Assembly (NCBI RefSeq): GCF_000708595.2
Contig: NZ_JARP01000003.1
Coordinates: 62,001 to 126,000 of the forward strand
Direction of reading: 5' to 3'
DNA length: 64,000 bases
From: Flavobacterium sp. KJJ
GTDB lineage: Bacteria; Bacteroidota; Bacteroidia; Flavobacteriales; Flavobacteriaceae
Shown: piece after piece, positions 28,588 through 39,630 of the stretch
How positions within the stretch are numbered: the stretch's first letter is position 1
Layout: each line of letters begins with the position of its first letter
Position numbers and translations under genes: made by a program
Notes under the pieces: model-generated
Seen by the model: the letters and a program-made list of their open reading frames with translations, nothing else
What the model was told of the DNA's origin: nothing
The model's database searches: none

Positions 28588-29130
28588 ATGTCAAGAATAG
28601 GTAAAAGCCCAGTTGTAGTCCCTGCCGGTGTAACTATAGAAGTTAAAGACGGTATCATTACAGTAAAAGGAAAAAAAGGTCAACTAACTCAGGAGTTCTC
28701 GGACATTACTGTTAAAGTTGAAGGCGATCAAGTTCTATTAGAGAGATCGTCTGATCATAAAGACCAAAGAGCAAAACACGGATTATACAGATCATTAATC
28801 AATAATATGATCATTGGTGTATCTGAAGGTTTTACAAAAGAACTTGAATTAGTTGGAGTTGGTTATAGAGCTTCAAACCAAGGTCAAAAATTAGATTTAG
28901 CTCTTGGATATTCTCACAATATTGTTTTAGAAATTGCTCCAGAAGTAGCTTTAGAAACAATATCTGAAAAAGGTAAAAACCCAATCGTAAAATTAACATC
29001 ATTTGATAAACAACTTTTAGGTCAAGTTGCTGCGAAAATCAGAGGTTTCCGTAAGCCTGAGCCATACAAAGGAAAAGGTGTTAAATTTGTGGGTGAAGTA
29101 TTAAGAAGAAAAGCAGGTAAATCAGCTTAA
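28588..29130 (+). CDS. rplF: 50S ribosomal protein L6
   Basis: The protein has 180 residues made of two related domains. [15 protein letters not shown] opens it, and [21 protein letters not shown] near residue 150 is the conserved C-terminal motif. L6 lies near the factor-binding site. It is spaced 18 bases after rpsH and 11 before rplR. Confidence 0.98.
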   Translation: MSRIGKSPVVVPAGVTIEVKDGIITVKGKKGQLTQEFSDITVKVEGDQVLLERSSDHKDQRAKHGLYRSLINNMIIGVSEGFTKELELVGVGYRASNQGQKLDLALGYSHNIVLEIAPEVALETISEKGKNPIVKLTSFDKQLLGQVAAKIRGFRKPEPYKGKGVKFVGEVLRRKAGKSA

Positions 29131-29141
29131 AAAATAAGATT

Positions 29142-29492
29142 ATGTCATTAACAAAATCTGATAGAAGACAGAGAATTAGATTCAGAATTAGAAAATCGAT
29201 TAGTGGTACTGCTGCTAACCCAAGACTATCTGTATTTAGAAGTAACAAAGAAATTTACGCTCAACTTATTGATGATGTAAATGGAGTTACTATATTAGCT
29301 GCATCTTCAAGAGAAAAAGAAATAGGAAAAGGTACTAACGTTGAAATTGCTACTGCTGTTGGAAAACTAGTTGCAGAGAAAGCGTTAAAAGCTGGGATTG
29401 ATACCATCACTTTCGATAGAGGAGGTTATTTATATCACGGTCGTATTAAATCATTAGCAGAAGGCGCAAGAGCGGCTGGACTTAAATTCTAA
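29142..29492 (+). CDS. rplR: 50S ribosomal protein L18
   Basis: The 116-residue protein contains [19 protein letters not shown] near residue 27, and ends [20 protein letters not shown] followed by AAGLKF. L18 binds 5S rRNA together with L5. It ends six bases before rpsE. Confidence 0.98.
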   Translation: MSLTKSDRRQRIRFRIRKSISGTAANPRLSVFRSNKEIYAQLIDDVNGVTILAASSREKEIGKGTNVEIATAVGKLVAEKALKAGIDTITFDRGGYLYHGRIKSLAEGARAAGLKF

Positions 29493-29498
29493 TATATT

Positions 29499-30020
29499 AT
29501 GTCTAAATACAAAAATGTAGAATTGGTAAAACCAAGTGGTCTTGAACTTAAAGACCGTCTGGTAAGTGTTAATCGTGTTACTAAAGTTACAAAAGGTGGT
29601 AGAGCTTTCGGTTTTTCTGCTATTGTAGTTGTAGGTGATGAAAATGGAGTAGTTGGTCACGGATTAGGAAAATCTAAAGACGTTTCTGAAGCAATTGCGA
29701 AAGCAGTAGAAGATGCTAAGAAAAATTTAGTAAAAATTCCTTTGAACGGACAATCTGTTCCTCACGAACAAAAAGGTAAATTTGGTGGTGCACGTGTATT
29801 CTTAATTCCTGCTTCTCATGGTACAGGAGTTATTGCTGGTGGAGCTGTTCGTTCAGTTCTTGAATCAGTAGGTATTCACGATGTATTATCTAAATCTCAA
29901 GGATCATCAAATCCTCATAACGTAGTAAAAGCAACTTTTGATGCTTTATTGCAAATGAGAAGCGCTCATACTGTTGCAAAACAAAGAGGTGTTTCTTTAG
30001 AAAAAGTTTTTAAAGGTTAA
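29499..30020 (+). CDS. rpsE: 30S ribosomal protein S5
   Basis: The 173-residue protein has the double-stranded-RNA-binding-like domain with [18 protein letters not shown] near residue 23. The second domain contains [18 protein letters not shown] near residue 108. S5 influences decoding accuracy and mRNA entry. It is in the canonical rplR-rpsE-rpmD order. Confidence 0.98.
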   Translation: MSKYKNVELVKPSGLELKDRLVSVNRVTKVTKGGRAFGFSAIVVVGDENGVVGHGLGKSKDVSEAIAKAVEDAKKNLVKIPLNGQSVPHEQKGKFGGARVFLIPASHGTGVIAGGAVRSVLESVGIHDVLSKSQGSSNPHNVVKATFDALLQMRSAHTVAKQRGVSLEKVFKG

Positions 30021-30032
30021 TTCAAGGAAATT

Positions 30033-30215
30033 ATGGCTAAATTATTAGTAAAACAAGTAAGAAGCAAAATCAACTGTCCTCTTTCTCAAAAGAGAGGTTT
30101 AGAAGCTTTGGGTCTACGTAAAATGGGACAAGTTGTAGAGCATGATTCAAACCCTGCTATCCTTGGGATGATAAACAAAGTTAAACACTTAGTTTCTGTC
30201 GAAGAAGCTAAATAA
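30033..30215 (+). CDS. rpmD: 50S ribosomal protein L30
   Basis: The 60-residue protein contains [19 protein letters not shown] and [20 protein letters not shown], the complete L30 fold. It lies 12 bases after rpsE and 11 before rplO. Confidence 0.97.
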   Translation: MAKLLVKQVRSKINCPLSQKRGLEALGLRKMGQVVEHDSNPAILGMINKVKHLVSVEEAK

Positions 30216-30226
30216 CAAATACTGTT

Positions 30227-30679
30227 ATGAATTTAAGTAACTTACAACCAGCTGAAGGGTCAACACACAATCAAAATAAAAGATTAGGTAGAGGAGAAGG
30301 TTCTGGAAAAGGTGGCACTGCTGCAAGAGGTCACAAAGGAGCAAAATCTCGTTCTGGTTATTCTAAAAAGATTGGTTTTGAAGGAGGGCAAATGCCACTT
30401 CAAAGACGTGTGCCTAAGTTTGGTTTCACAAACATCAACCGTAAAGAATACGAAGGTGTTAATTTAGATACGCTTCAATTATTAGTAGACAATGGTGTGA
30501 TTACTGATTCTGTTTCAATGACAGATTTCGTAGCAAATCGTCTAGCTACCAAAAATGAAATCGTTAAGATTTTAGGTAGAGGAGAATTGAAAGCAAAATT
30601 AAAAGTAACTGCTCACAAATTTACTGCTACTGCAAAAGCTGCTATTGAAGCTGCTGGTGGAGAGGCTGTAACAATATAA
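30227..30679 (+). CDS. rplO: 50S ribosomal protein L15
   Basis: The 150-residue protein has the basic Gly-rich N-terminal extension RLGRGEGSGKGGTAARGHKG and the motif FEGGQMPLQRRVPKFGF near residue 50. L15 is a late assembly protein of the large subunit. It precedes secY by 12 bases, the standard arrangement. Confidence 0.98.
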   Translation: MNLSNLQPAEGSTHNQNKRLGRGEGSGKGGTAARGHKGAKSRSGYSKKIGFEGGQMPLQRRVPKFGFTNINRKEYEGVNLDTLQLLVDNGVITDSVSMTDFVANRLATKNEIVKILGRGELKAKLKVTAHKFTATAKAAIEAAGGEAVTI

Positions 30680-30691
30680 TTTTTCTATTGT

Positions 30692-32038
30692 ATGAAGAAA
30701 TTTATTGAATCAATAAGCAATGTTTGGAAAATCGAAGAACTGAAAAATAGAATCCTAATTACTTTAGGATTACTTTTAGTATATCGTTTTGGAGCACACG
30801 TTACGCTTCCTGGAATTGACGCAACTCAATTGATGGGGTTAGCAGGACAAACTAAAAATGGTCTAGGATCTATTCTAGACATGTTCACCGGAGGTGCTTT
30901 CTCTAAAGCTTCAGTTTTTGCTTTAGGAATTATGCCTTATATTTCTGCATCTATTGTGGTTCAGTTAATGGGAATTGCTATTCCTTATTTACAAAAACTT
31001 CAAAATGATGGAGAAAGTGGTAGAAAAAAGATTAATCAAATTACACGTTGGTTAACTATTGCTATTACATTGGTTCAAGGTCCAACTTATATCTACAATT
31101 TATACAGAACGTTACCTGGAAGTGCATTCTTACTAGGCTTTAATTCTCCGGAGTTCTTGTTTTCGTCTGTTATTATCTTAGTTACGGGTACAATTTTTGC
31201 TATGTGGCTTGGAGAAAAGATTACTGATAAAGGTATTGGAAATGGAATTTCATTATTGATTATGGTCGGTATTTTAGCTCGTTTACCACAAGCTTTTATG
31301 CAAGAATTTAAGTCTGTTGTTACTAATAATACTGGAGGCTTAATGTTAATGGCTATTGAAATTATTGTATGGTTATTAGTAATTATTTCTTGTGTATTGC
31401 TTACAATGGCAGTACGTAGGATTCCAGTTCAGTATGCTCGTCGTACAACAACTGGTGACTATGAGCAAGATTTGGCAGGTGGTAATAGACAATGGATTCC
31501 TCTTAAGCTTAATGCTTCTGGGGTTATGCCAATCATTTTTGCTCAGGCAATTATGTTTATACCTGCAGCTGTAGCTGGATTGTCTAAATCAGATACATCA
31601 CAATCTATTGTTGGCGCTTTTAGTAATATGTTTGGTTTTTGGTATAACTTTGTATTTGCAACTTTAATTATTGTATTTACATTTTTCTATACTGCGATCA
31701 CTGTACCTACTAACAAAATGGCTGATGATTTAAAAAGAAGTGGTGGTTTTATACCTGGAGTTCGTCCAGGTGCTGAGACTTCAGATTTCTTAGATAAAGT
31801 GATGTCTTTAATAACTTTCCCAGGATCTTTATTCCTTGCTTTGATTGCTGTGTTCCCAGCTATTGTTGTAAGTATTATGGATGTACAACAATCTTGGGCG
31901 ATGTTTTTTGGAGGTACCTCATTAATAATTATGGTTGGAGTTGCGATAGATACTATCCAGCAAATCAATTCATACTTGTTAAACAAACATTATGATGGTT
32001 TAATGAAGACTGGTAAAAATAGAAAAGCAGTAGCTTAA
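30692..32038 (+). CDS. secY: Protein translocase channel subunit SecY
   Basis: The protein has 448 residues and ten predicted transmembrane helices. [12 protein letters not shown] in the first periplasmic stretch, [14 protein letters not shown] near residue 90, and the cytoplasmic loop containing [10 protein letters not shown] near residue 240 are SecY hallmarks. SecY forms the Sec channel with SecE and SecG. It is embedded between rplO and infA; adk and map, often found here in other phyla, are absent. Confidence 0.98.
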   Translation: MKKFIESISNVWKIEELKNRILITLGLLLVYRFGAHVTLPGIDATQLMGLAGQTKNGLGSILDMFTGGAFSKASVFALGIMPYISASIVVQLMGIAIPYLQKLQNDGESGRKKINQITRWLTIAITLVQGPTYIYNLYRTLPGSAFLLGFNSPEFLFSSVIILVTGTIFAMWLGEKITDKGIGNGISLLIMVGILARLPQAFMQEFKSVVTNNTGGLMLMAIEIIVWLLVIISCVLLTMAVRRIPVQYARRTTTGDYEQDLAGGNRQWIPLKLNASGVMPIIFAQAIMFIPAAVAGLSKSDTSQSIVGAFSNMFGFWYNFVFATLIIVFTFFYTAITVPTNKMADDLKRSGGFIPGVRPGAETSDFLDKVMSLITFPGSLFLALIAVFPAIVVSIMDVQQSWAMFFGGTSLIIMVGVAIDTIQQINSYLLNKHYDGLMKTGKNRKAVA

Positions 32039-32045
32039 TATATTT

Positions 32046-32261
32046 ATGGCAAAACAATCAGCAATAGAACAAGACGGATCAATCATTGAAGCATTGTCAA
32101 ATGCGATGTTCCGTGTAGAGTTAGAAAATGGACATATTGTAATTGCTCATATTTCTGGTAAAATGCGTATGCATTACATCAAATTATTACCTGGTGATAA
32201 AGTGAAACTAGAAATGAGTCCTTATGATTTGTCAAAAGCAAGAATTACTTATCGATATTAA
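32046..32261 (+). CDS. infA: Translation initiation factor IF-1
   Basis: The 71-residue OB-fold protein contains [20 protein letters not shown] and [19 protein letters not shown], matching IF-1 over its whole length. It binds the A-site region of the 30S subunit during initiation. It lies seven bases after secY and 12 before rpmJ. Confidence 0.98.
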   Translation: MAKQSAIEQDGSIIEALSNAMFRVELENGHIVIAHISGKMRMHYIKLLPGDKVKLEMSPYDLSKARITYRY

Positions 32262-32273
32262 AGGATATTCACT

Positions 32274-32390
32274 ATGAAAGTTAGAGCATCAGTAAAAAAG
32301 AGAAGTCCCGAGTGCATCATTGTGCGTAGAAAAGGGAGATTGTACGTAATAAACAAAAAGAATCCTAGATTTAAACAAAGACAAGGATAA
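32274..32390 (+). CDS. rpmJ: 50S ribosomal protein L36, zinc-less form
   Basis: This short gene encodes 38 residues from [14 protein letters not shown] to KYKQRQG-like NPRFKQRQG. In the zinc-binding form three Cys and one His sit at about positions 11, 14, 27 and 33. Here only Cys14 remains, the others being Ser, Asn and Phe, so zinc binding is not expected. It lies 12 bases after infA and two before rpsM, as is common. Confidence 0.97.
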   Translation: MKVRASVKKRSPECIIVRRKGRLYVINKKNPRFKQRQG

Positions 32391-32392
32391 TT

Positions 32393-32767
32393 ATGGCAAG
32401 AATAGCAGGGGTAGATATCCCAAAAAATAAGAGAGGTGTTATAGCACTTACCTATATCTTCGGATTAGGAAGAAGTAGAGCTATTGAGATTTTAGAGAAA
32501 GCTCAAGTTAGCCAAGATAAAAAAGTTCAAGATTGGAATGATGATGAGATCGGAGCGATTCGTGATGCAGTTTCATTTTACAAAATTGAAGGTGAATTAC
32601 GTTCTGAAGTTTCTTTAAACATCAAGCGTTTAATGGATATTGGTTGTTACAGAGGTATCCGTCATAGATCTGGTCTTCCGTTAAGAGGACAAAGAACTAA
32701 AAACAACTCTAGAACAAGAAAAGGTAAAAGAAAAACTGTTGCTAACAAGAAAAAAGCAACTAAATAA
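32393..32767 (+). CDS. rpsM: 30S ribosomal protein S13
   Basis: The 124-residue protein begins [15 protein letters not shown] and contains [19 protein letters not shown] near residue 88, followed by a basic tail. S13 contacts the P-site tRNA and forms bridges to the large subunit. It starts two bases after rpmJ. Confidence 0.98.
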   Translation: MARIAGVDIPKNKRGVIALTYIFGLGRSRAIEILEKAQVSQDKKVQDWNDDEIGAIRDAVSFYKIEGELRSEVSLNIKRLMDIGCYRGIRHRSGLPLRGQRTKNNSRTRKGKRKTVANKKKATK

Positions 32768-32775
32768 TAAGTAAT

Positions 32776-33159
32776 ATGGCTAAAGCAACTGCAAAAAAAC
32801 GTAAAGTTATCGTTGAATCAACGGGTGAAGCTCATATTTCTGCCACTTTCAACAACATTATCATTTCTTTGACTAATAAGAAAGGTGAAGTTATTTCTTG
32901 GTCTTCAGCTGGTAAAATGGGTTTCAGAGGTTCTAAAAAGAATACTCCGTACGCAGCTCAAATGGCAGCAGAAGATTGTAGTAAAGTAGCTCTTGAGGCG
33001 GGACTTAAAAAAGTTAAAGTTTATGTAAAAGGACCAGGAAACGGACGTGAGTCTGCTATCCGTTCTATTCATAACGGTGGAATTGAAGTTACTGAGATTA
33101 TCGATGTTACTCCAATGCCTCACAACGGATGTCGTCCTCCAAAAAGACGTAGAGTTTAA
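32776..33159 (+). CDS. rpsK: 30S ribosomal protein S11
   Basis: The 127-residue protein contains [19 protein letters not shown] near residue 19 and ends [18 protein letters not shown], the classical S11 C-terminus. It is part of the platform near the mRNA exit. A longer 89-base gap with a hairpin follows before rpsD. Confidence 0.98.
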   Translation: MAKATAKKRKVIVESTGEAHISATFNNIIISLTNKKGEVISWSSAGKMGFRGSKKNTPYAAQMAAEDCSKVALEAGLKKVKVYVKGPGNGRESAIRSIHNGGIEVTEIIDVTPMPHNGCRPPKRRRV

Positions 33160-33183
33160 TACTCAAAATTTATAGTATAACCT

Positions 33184-33235
33184 AGATTGAAAATAGATTA
33201 TCGAAGGATAAGACCTGAATTCATAATCTCAATCT
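33184..33235 (+). promoter_or_regulatory. Structured leader upstream of rpsD
   Basis: AGATTGA (33184-33190) pairs with TCAATCT (33229-33235), and GATTAT (33196-33201) pairs with ATAATC (33223-33228). The result is a 13-bp stem with a five-base left bulge and a 21-base loop. It ends 13 bases before the S4 start. S4 is a known mRNA-binding repressor in other bacteria; the role here is inferred from position. Confidence 0.5.
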
Positions 33236-33248
33236 TAAACAATTTAAA

Positions 33249-33854
33249 ATGGCAAGATATACTGGTCCTAGTACAAGAATCGCTCGTAAATTTGGCGAAG
33301 CAATCTTCGGAGATGATAAATCTTTCGAAAAAAGAAATTATCCACCTGGACAACACGGGATGGCTAAAAAAAGAGGAAAAAAATCTGAGTATGCTGTTCA
33401 GTTAATGGAAAAGCAAAAAGCTAAATATTCTTATGGAATTTTAGAAAAACAATTCAGAAATTTATTCGAAAAAGCATCAGCAACTAAAGGAGTAACTGGT
33501 GAGGTTTTATTACAATTATGTGAAGCAAGATTAGATAATGTTGTTTTTAGAATGGGGATTGCTCCATCTAGAAGAGGTGCTCGTCAAATAGTATCTCACA
33601 GACACATTACTGTAAATGGAGAAGTTGTAAATATTCCTTCTTACCACCTTAAGCCTGGTGATAAAGTTGCAGTTCGTGAAAAATCTAAATCTTTAGAAGC
33701 TATCGAACGTTCTTTATCAAATTCAAGTCATGTTTATGAATGGATTACTTGGAACAATGATCTTAAAGAAGGAACTTTCGTTTCTGTACCTGCAAGACTT
33801 CAAATTCCAGAAAACATTAAAGAACAATTAATCGTAGAGTTGTACAACAAATAA
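33249..33854 (+). CDS. rpsD: 30S ribosomal protein S4
   Basis: The 201-residue protein begins [42 protein letters not shown] near residue 108 is the S4 RNA-binding domain. S4 nucleates 30S assembly and in E. coli or Bacillus represses its own mRNA. The 89-base gap before it, with a bulged hairpin, suggests similar control. rpoA follows after 21 bases. Confidence 0.98.
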   Translation: MARYTGPSTRIARKFGEAIFGDDKSFEKRNYPPGQHGMAKKRGKKSEYAVQLMEKQKAKYSYGILEKQFRNLFEKASATKGVTGEVLLQLCEARLDNVVFRMGIAPSRRGARQIVSHRHITVNGEVVNIPSYHLKPGDKVAVREKSKSLEAIERSLSNSSHVYEWITWNNDLKEGTFVSVPARLQIPENIKEQLIVELYNK

Positions 33855-33875
33855 TAATTGACTTAGTCGAAATTT

Positions 33876-34868
33876 ATGGCAATATTTAATTTTCAAAAGC
33901 CCGATAAAGTTATCATGATCGATTCAACCGATTTTGAAGGTAAATTCGAATTTAGACCTTTAGAACCTGGTTATGGATTGACAGTTGGTAATGCACTTAG
34001 AAGAGTTTTGCTTTCAGCATTAGAAGGTTATGCAATTACATCTGTTCGTATCGAAGGTGTAGATCATGAGTTTTCTACTATTTCAGGTGTTGTTGAAGAT
34101 GTTACCGAAATTATCCTTAATCTAAAACAAGTACGTTTCAAACGTCAAATTGAAGATATCGATAATGAAGCAGTTACTATTTCTGTTTCTGGAAAAGATC
34201 AATTAACAGCAGGTGATTTTCAAAAATTTATATCAGGTTTCCAGGTTCTGAATCCAGACCTTGTTATCTGTAATTTAGATTCAAAAATCAAATTGAACTT
34301 CGATTTAACAATCGAAAAAGGTAGAGGATACGTTCCTGCTGAGGAGAACAAAAAACAGAATGCTGCAATTGGAACAATTTTTACAGACTCTATTTTTACT
34401 CCGGTAAAAAATGTAAAATATGCAATTGAAAACTTCCGTGTAGAACAAAAAACAGATTATGAAAAATTAGTTTTTGAAATTAAAACTGATGGTTCTATTA
34501 ATCCAAAAGATGCTCTTACTGAGGCTGCTAAAGTTTTAATTCACCATTTCATGTTGTTTTCTGACGAAAGAATTACACTTGAGGCTGACGAAATTGCACA
34601 AACAGAATCGTATGATGAAGAGTCATTGCATATGAGACAATTGCTTAAAACTAAGCTTGTTGATATGGATTTATCTGTGAGAGCATTAAATTGCTTGAAA
34701 GCGGCTGAAGTTGATACACTTGGTGATTTAGTATCGTTCAATAAAAATGACCTAATGAAATTCCGTAATTTTGGTAAAAAATCTTTAACTGAACTTGATG
34801 AACTTGTTGCAGTTAAAAATTTAACTTTCGGAATGGACTTAGCTAAATACAAACTAGATAAAGAATAA
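33876..34868 (+). CDS. rpoA: RNA polymerase subunit alpha
   Basis: The protein has 330 residues. The N-terminal assembly domain contains [20 protein letters not shown] near residue 27 and [20 protein letters not shown] near residue 60. The C-terminal domain (about 255-325), [20 protein letters not shown] followed by [14 protein letters not shown], binds UP elements and activators. Its place between rpsD and rplQ is canonical. Confidence 0.98.
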   Translation: MAIFNFQKPDKVIMIDSTDFEGKFEFRPLEPGYGLTVGNALRRVLLSALEGYAITSVRIEGVDHEFSTISGVVEDVTEIILNLKQVRFKRQIEDIDNEAVTISVSGKDQLTAGDFQKFISGFQVLNPDLVICNLDSKIKLNFDLTIEKGRGYVPAEENKKQNAAIGTIFTDSIFTPVKNVKYAIENFRVEQKTDYEKLVFEIKTDGSINPKDALTEAAKVLIHHFMLFSDERITLEADEIAQTESYDEESLHMRQLLKTKLVDMDLSVRALNCLKAAEVDTLGDLVSFNKNDLMKFRNFGKKSLTELDELVAVKNLTFGMDLAKYKLDKE

Positions 34869-34871
34869 TTC

Positions 34872-34889
34872 AATCCCGCTTGCGGGGTT
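34872..34889 (+). promoter_or_regulatory. Intercistronic hairpin between rpoA and rplQ
   Basis: AATCCCG (34872-34878) pairs with CGGGGTT (34883-34889), one pair being a T-G wobble, around a CTTG tetraloop. No T-run follows. It may stabilise or separate the rpoA and rplQ message segments. Confidence 0.5.
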
Positions 34890-34904
34890 AAATTTAAAAT
34901 AGCA

Positions 34905-35396
34905 ATGAGACACGGAAAAAAATTCAATCACTTAAGCAGACAGACTGGACATAGAAAAGCTATGTTAGCTAATATGGCTTGTTCTCTTATTGAGCACAAA
35001 CGTATTAACACTACTGTTGCTAAAGCTAAAGCGCTTAAACAATTCGTTGAGCCTTTAATCACAAAATCAAAAGAAGATACGACTCATAACCGTCGTATTG
35101 TTTTTGCTTACTTACGTAGCAAATATGCTGTAACTGACTTGTTCAGAGACGTAGCTGCTAAAGTTGGAGACCGTCCAGGTGGATACACTCGTATCATTAA
35201 AGTTGGAAATCGTTTGGGAGATAATGCTGATATGGCAATGATCGAACTTGTAGATTTCAATGAACTTTACAATGGTGGTAAAAAAGAAGTTAAAAAAGCA
35301 AAAAGCCGTCGTGGTGGTAAAGCTAAAAAAGCTGAGGAGACTACTCCAGAAGCTCCTGCTGCTGAATCAGAATCGACTACTGAAGCTTCTGAATAA
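34905..35396 (+). CDS. rplQ: 50S ribosomal protein L17 with acidic tail
   Basis: The L17 core occupies about residues 1-118: [20 protein letters not shown] at the start and [19 protein letters not shown] near residue 98. The remaining 45 residues form a Lys/Arg-rich and then Ala/Glu/Ser/Thr-rich tail, ending SESTTEASE, that E. coli L17 lacks. The protein lies at the tunnel exit. It ends the long ribosomal operon before a strong terminator. Confidence 0.97.
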   Translation: MRHGKKFNHLSRQTGHRKAMLANMACSLIEHKRINTTVAKAKALKQFVEPLITKSKEDTTHNRRIVFAYLRSKYAVTDLFRDVAAKVGDRPGGYTRIIKVGNRLGDNADMAMIELVDFNELYNGGKKEVKKAKSRRGGKAKKAEETTPEAPAAESESTTEASE

Positions 35397-35424
35397 TTAT
35401 GAAAGTAATGATTCTATAGAAATC

Positions 35425-35460
35425 AAGGATAAACTAATTTTTAGTTTATCCTTTTTTTTT
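35425..35460 (+). terminator. Terminator of the ribosomal operon
   Basis: AAGGATAAACTA (35425-35436) pairs with TAGTTTATCCTT (35442-35453) around a five-base loop, and a run of T follows to 35460. It ends the transcript after rplQ. Confidence 0.92.
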
Positions 35461-35542
35461 GATTTTTTTTGAAAAAGAAAATTAAAATTTAACTTATTTG
35501 AATGTGTAGGTTTTATTTTTATCAATGAAATTTTTAAAAAAT

Positions 35543-35574
35543 CTTGGAAGCACTCTTTTAAAGAAGTAAATTTG
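35543..35574 (+). promoter_or_regulatory. Promoter of carA
   Basis: CTTG at 35543-35546 and TAAATTTG at 35567-35574 are separated by 20 bases, giving a predicted start near 35578 and a leader of about 69 bases. The combination of element and spacing is the same as in the candidate rpsH promoter. Confidence 0.65.
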
Positions 35575-35646
35575 CACAATATCTAATTACAATTGAAACG
35601 GGCTTGGCCAGTTTTGAATGACGATCAAAAACAATACAATTAAATA

Positions 35647-36765
35647 ATGAAATACACGACACGACAAAGCGCCATTTTATTACTAAGTGATGGAACTATC
35701 TTTCACGGAAAATCTATCGGAATTAGCGGTAAAACTTTCGGTGAAGTTTGTTTTAATACTGGAATGACCGGATACCAAGAGATTTTTACAGACCCTTCTT
35801 ATTTCGGACAAATTATGGTTACTACTAATCCGCATATTGGTAATTATGGTGTAAATGATTTAGAAATTGAATCAGAAAGCGTTAAAATTGCTGGTTTGGT
35901 TTGTAAAAACTTTAGTTTTAATTATTCTAGAGAAGATGCTTCTGGAAGCTTAGAAGATTATTTCAAGAAACAAAACCTTATTTGTATTTCAGATGTTGAT
36001 ACAAGAGCACTTGTTAGCTACATTCGTGATAACGGTGCTATGAATGCTGTGATCTGTACAGATGGCACTTCAGTTGAAGATTTAAAGAAAGAACTGGCTA
36101 ATGTGCCAAATATGGAAGGTTTAGAGTTGGCTTCAAAAGTCTCAACTACTGAGCCTTATTTTTTTGGTAGCGAAAATGCTACTTATAAAATATCAGCTTT
36201 AGATCTTGGAATAAAGAAAAACATCTTAAGAAATCTTGCTAAGAGAGATTGCTATATTAAGGTTTTTCCATATGATTCTACTTATGAAGATTTGGAAGCT
36301 TTTAATCCTGATGGCTACTTCTTGTCAAATGGTCCTGGAGATCCAGATCCTCTTTACGGAGCGATAGAAGTTGCGAAAAGAATTATTGCAGATGACAGAC
36401 CGTTATTTGGAATTTGTTTAGGACATCAAATTATTGCTTTGGCAAATGGGGTTCCAACCTACAAAATGTTTGGTGGGCACAGAGGAATTAATCATCCTGT
36501 AAAAAATCTTATAACGGGTAAAGGTGAAATTACTTCTCAAAATCATGGTTTTGCTGTGAAAAGAGAATCTTTAGAAGGGCATCCGGAATTAGAGGTTACG
36601 CACATACATTTGAATGATGATACTGTTGCAGGTATGCGAATGAAGAATAAGAATTGTTTTTCAGTACAATACCATCCTGAAGCTAGTCCTGGACCTCATG
36701 ATTCTTCTTATTTATTCGATCAATTTGTTGAGAACATTAAACTAGCTACTGCTAAAACGATATAG
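35647..36765 (+). CDS. carA: Carbamoyl-phosphate synthase small (glutaminase) subunit
   Basis: The 372-residue protein has the N-terminal CarA domain, LLLSDGTIFHGKSIG and then FGEVCFNTGMTGYQEIFTDP. The C-terminal class I glutamine amidotransferase has the nucleophile in GICLGHQII near residue 258 and the His-Glu pair in YHPEASPGPHDS near residue 343. It supplies ammonia to CarB for arginine and pyrimidine synthesis. carB is not adjacent. No PyrR or ArgR operator is obvious. Confidence 0.97.
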   Translation: MKYTTRQSAILLLSDGTIFHGKSIGISGKTFGEVCFNTGMTGYQEIFTDPSYFGQIMVTTNPHIGNYGVNDLEIESESVKIAGLVCKNFSFNYSREDASGSLEDYFKKQNLICISDVDTRALVSYIRDNGAMNAVICTDGTSVEDLKKELANVPNMEGLELASKVSTTEPYFFGSENATYKISALDLGIKKNILRNLAKRDCYIKVFPYDSTYEDLEAFNPDGYFLSNGPGDPDPLYGAIEVAKRIIADDRPLFGICLGHQIIALANGVPTYKMFGGHRGINHPVKNLITGKGEITSQNHGFAVKRESLEGHPELEVTHIHLNDDTVAGMRMKNKNCFSVQYHPEASPGPHDSSYLFDQFVENIKLATAKTI

Positions 36766-36853
36766 TTAATAAATAAAGGTGTTTAATAGCAAGAATGCAT
36801 TTTTACTATTAAATATTTTTATAATTTCGAAAAAAAATATAATTTATTAATAA

Positions 36854-38158
<1,305 letters not shown>

Positions 38159-38182
38159 TTGTAAGAGTTATATATTAAATTT

Positions 38183-38214
38183 AAACCATTCGTTTTTGCG
38201 AATGGTTTTTTTTT
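38183..38214 (+). terminator. Terminator after eno
   Basis: AAACCATTCG (38183-38192) pairs with CGAATGGTTT (38199-38208) around a six-base loop, and T residues follow to 38214. Confidence 0.92.
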
Positions 38215-38268
38215 GGAGTTTTAACAAATTCATAGCAGGATTCTTTTTTTAATTAGTCTTAAATTCCT

Positions 38269-38276
38269 TAGATTTG
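38269..38276 (+). promoter_or_regulatory. Candidate -7 box of gltA
   Basis: TAGATTTG matches TAnnTTTG, with a T-rich stretch 20 bases upstream in place of TTTG. Transcription would start near 38280, about 34 bases before the ATG. Confidence 0.5.
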
Positions 38277-38313
38277 ATAAATTATTATTTTAAAGATTTA
38301 TTTCCGATATATT

Positions 38314-39591
38314 ATGTCAAAAATAGCTACATTAGAAGTAGATGGTCAAAAAATTGAACTTCCGGTTATTACGGGGAGCGAAAATGAATCAGCTATCGAT
38401 ATCAACAAATTACGTGATTTAACTGGGATTATTACAATTGATCCAGGATACAAAAATTCTGGTTCTTGCAAAAGTGAAATCACTTTCTTAGACGGAGAAT
38501 TAGGAATTTTGCGTTACAGAGGGTACTCAATTGAAGATTTAGCTGAAAAAGCTAATTTTTTAGAAGTATCTTATCTTTTAATTTTTGGTGAATTACCAAC
38601 AGCTCAAGAATTAGAGCAGTTTGAAAATGGTATTAAAAAACATACTCTGGTAAACGAAGAGATGAAAAATATCATTGACGGATTCCCAAAAACAGCACAT
38701 CCAATGGGCGTTTTATCTGCTTTAACTAGTGCTTTAACAGCATTTAACCCTAAAGCAGTAAATGTTGATAATGAAAAAGAAATGTATGAAGCCATTTGCA
38801 AAACAATGGGTAAATTTCTTGTAATTGCAACGTGGACTTATAGAAAATCTATGGGTTATCCATTAAATTATTACGATAACACAACAGGTTACGTTGATAA
38901 TTTTATGCAATTAATGTTTAAATTGCCTACAGGACCTTACGCAGCAAATCCTGTTGTTGTTGCAGCATTGGATAAATTATTTATTCTTCATGCAGATCAC
39001 GAGCAAAACTGTTCTACTTCAACTGTAAGAATGGTGGGTTCATCTCATGCTGGTTTATTTGCTTCTATTTCTGCTGGAGTTTCTGCACTTTGGGGACCTC
39101 TTCATGGAGGCGCAAATCAGGCAGTACTTGAAATGTTGGAAGAAATCAATAAAGATGGTGGAGACACTGATAAATTTTTAGCGAAAGCAAAAGACAAAAA
39201 TGATCCTTTCCGTTTAATGGGATTTGGTCATAGAGTTTATAAAAACTTTGATCCAAGAGCAAAGATCATCAAAAAAGCAGCTAAAGAAGTTTTAGAAACT
39301 TTAGGTGTTGAAGATCCAATTTTAGAAATTGCTAAAAAATTAGAAGCAGCAGCTCTTGAAGATGATTACTTCAAATCTAGAAACTTATATCCAAACGTTG
39401 ACTTTTACTCTGGAATTATATACAGAGCTTTGGGAATTCCAACTGATATGTTTACAGTTATGTTTGCTATTGGTAGATTGCCAGGTTGGATTGCGCAATG
39501 GAAAGAAATGCGTGAAAACAAAGAGCCAATTGGCAGACCAAGACAAATTTACACTGGTCATCCGCTGAGAGAGTTTAAGTCTAACAAATAA
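38314..39591 (+). CDS. gltA: Type II citrate synthase
   Basis: The 425-residue protein has the hexameric-type layout. The N-terminal beta domain contains LDGELGILRYRGYSIEDLAE. The active-site histidine regions SSHAGLFASISAG with WGPLHGGANQAV lie near residues 245-270, and MGFGHRVYKNFDPRAKII near residue 305 holds the second His. The catalytic Asp is in the PNVDFYSG segment. It condenses acetyl-CoA with oxaloacetate. A terminator with a perfect 11-bp stem follows the stop. Confidence 0.98.
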   Translation: MSKIATLEVDGQKIELPVITGSENESAIDINKLRDLTGIITIDPGYKNSGSCKSEITFLDGELGILRYRGYSIEDLAEKANFLEVSYLLIFGELPTAQELEQFENGIKKHTLVNEEMKNIIDGFPKTAHPMGVLSALTSALTAFNPKAVNVDNEKEMYEAICKTMGKFLVIATWTYRKSMGYPLNYYDNTTGYVDNFMQLMFKLPTGPYAANPVVVAALDKLFILHADHEQNCSTSTVRMVGSSHAGLFASISAGVSALWGPLHGGANQAVLEMLEEINKDGGDTDKFLAKAKDKNDPFRLMGFGHRVYKNFDPRAKIIKKAAKEVLETLGVEDPILEIAKKLEAAALEDDYFKSRNLYPNVDFYSGIIYRALGIPTDMFTVMFAIGRLPGWIAQWKEMRENKEPIGRPRQIYTGHPLREFKSNK

Positions 39592-39600
39592 AATAACTTT

Positions 39601-39630
39601 AAAAGCTTCACTTAACTGTGAAGCTTTTTT
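39601..39630 (+). terminator. Terminator after gltA
   Basis: AAAAGCTTCAC (39601-39611) pairs with GTGAAGCTTTT (39618-39628) around a six-base loop, with T residues following. The -7 box of the next gene begins immediately after it. Confidence 0.92.

Noticed and set aside
33187..33405. Open frame of 72 codons across the rpsK-rpsD gap
   Set aside because: It overlaps the rpsD coding region in another frame and shows no family resemblance. The gap is better explained as a structured leader.
34541..34927. Minus-strand open frame of 128 codons
   Set aside because: It is antisense to the end of rpoA and the start of rplQ, Ser/Leu-rich and without similarity to a known family.
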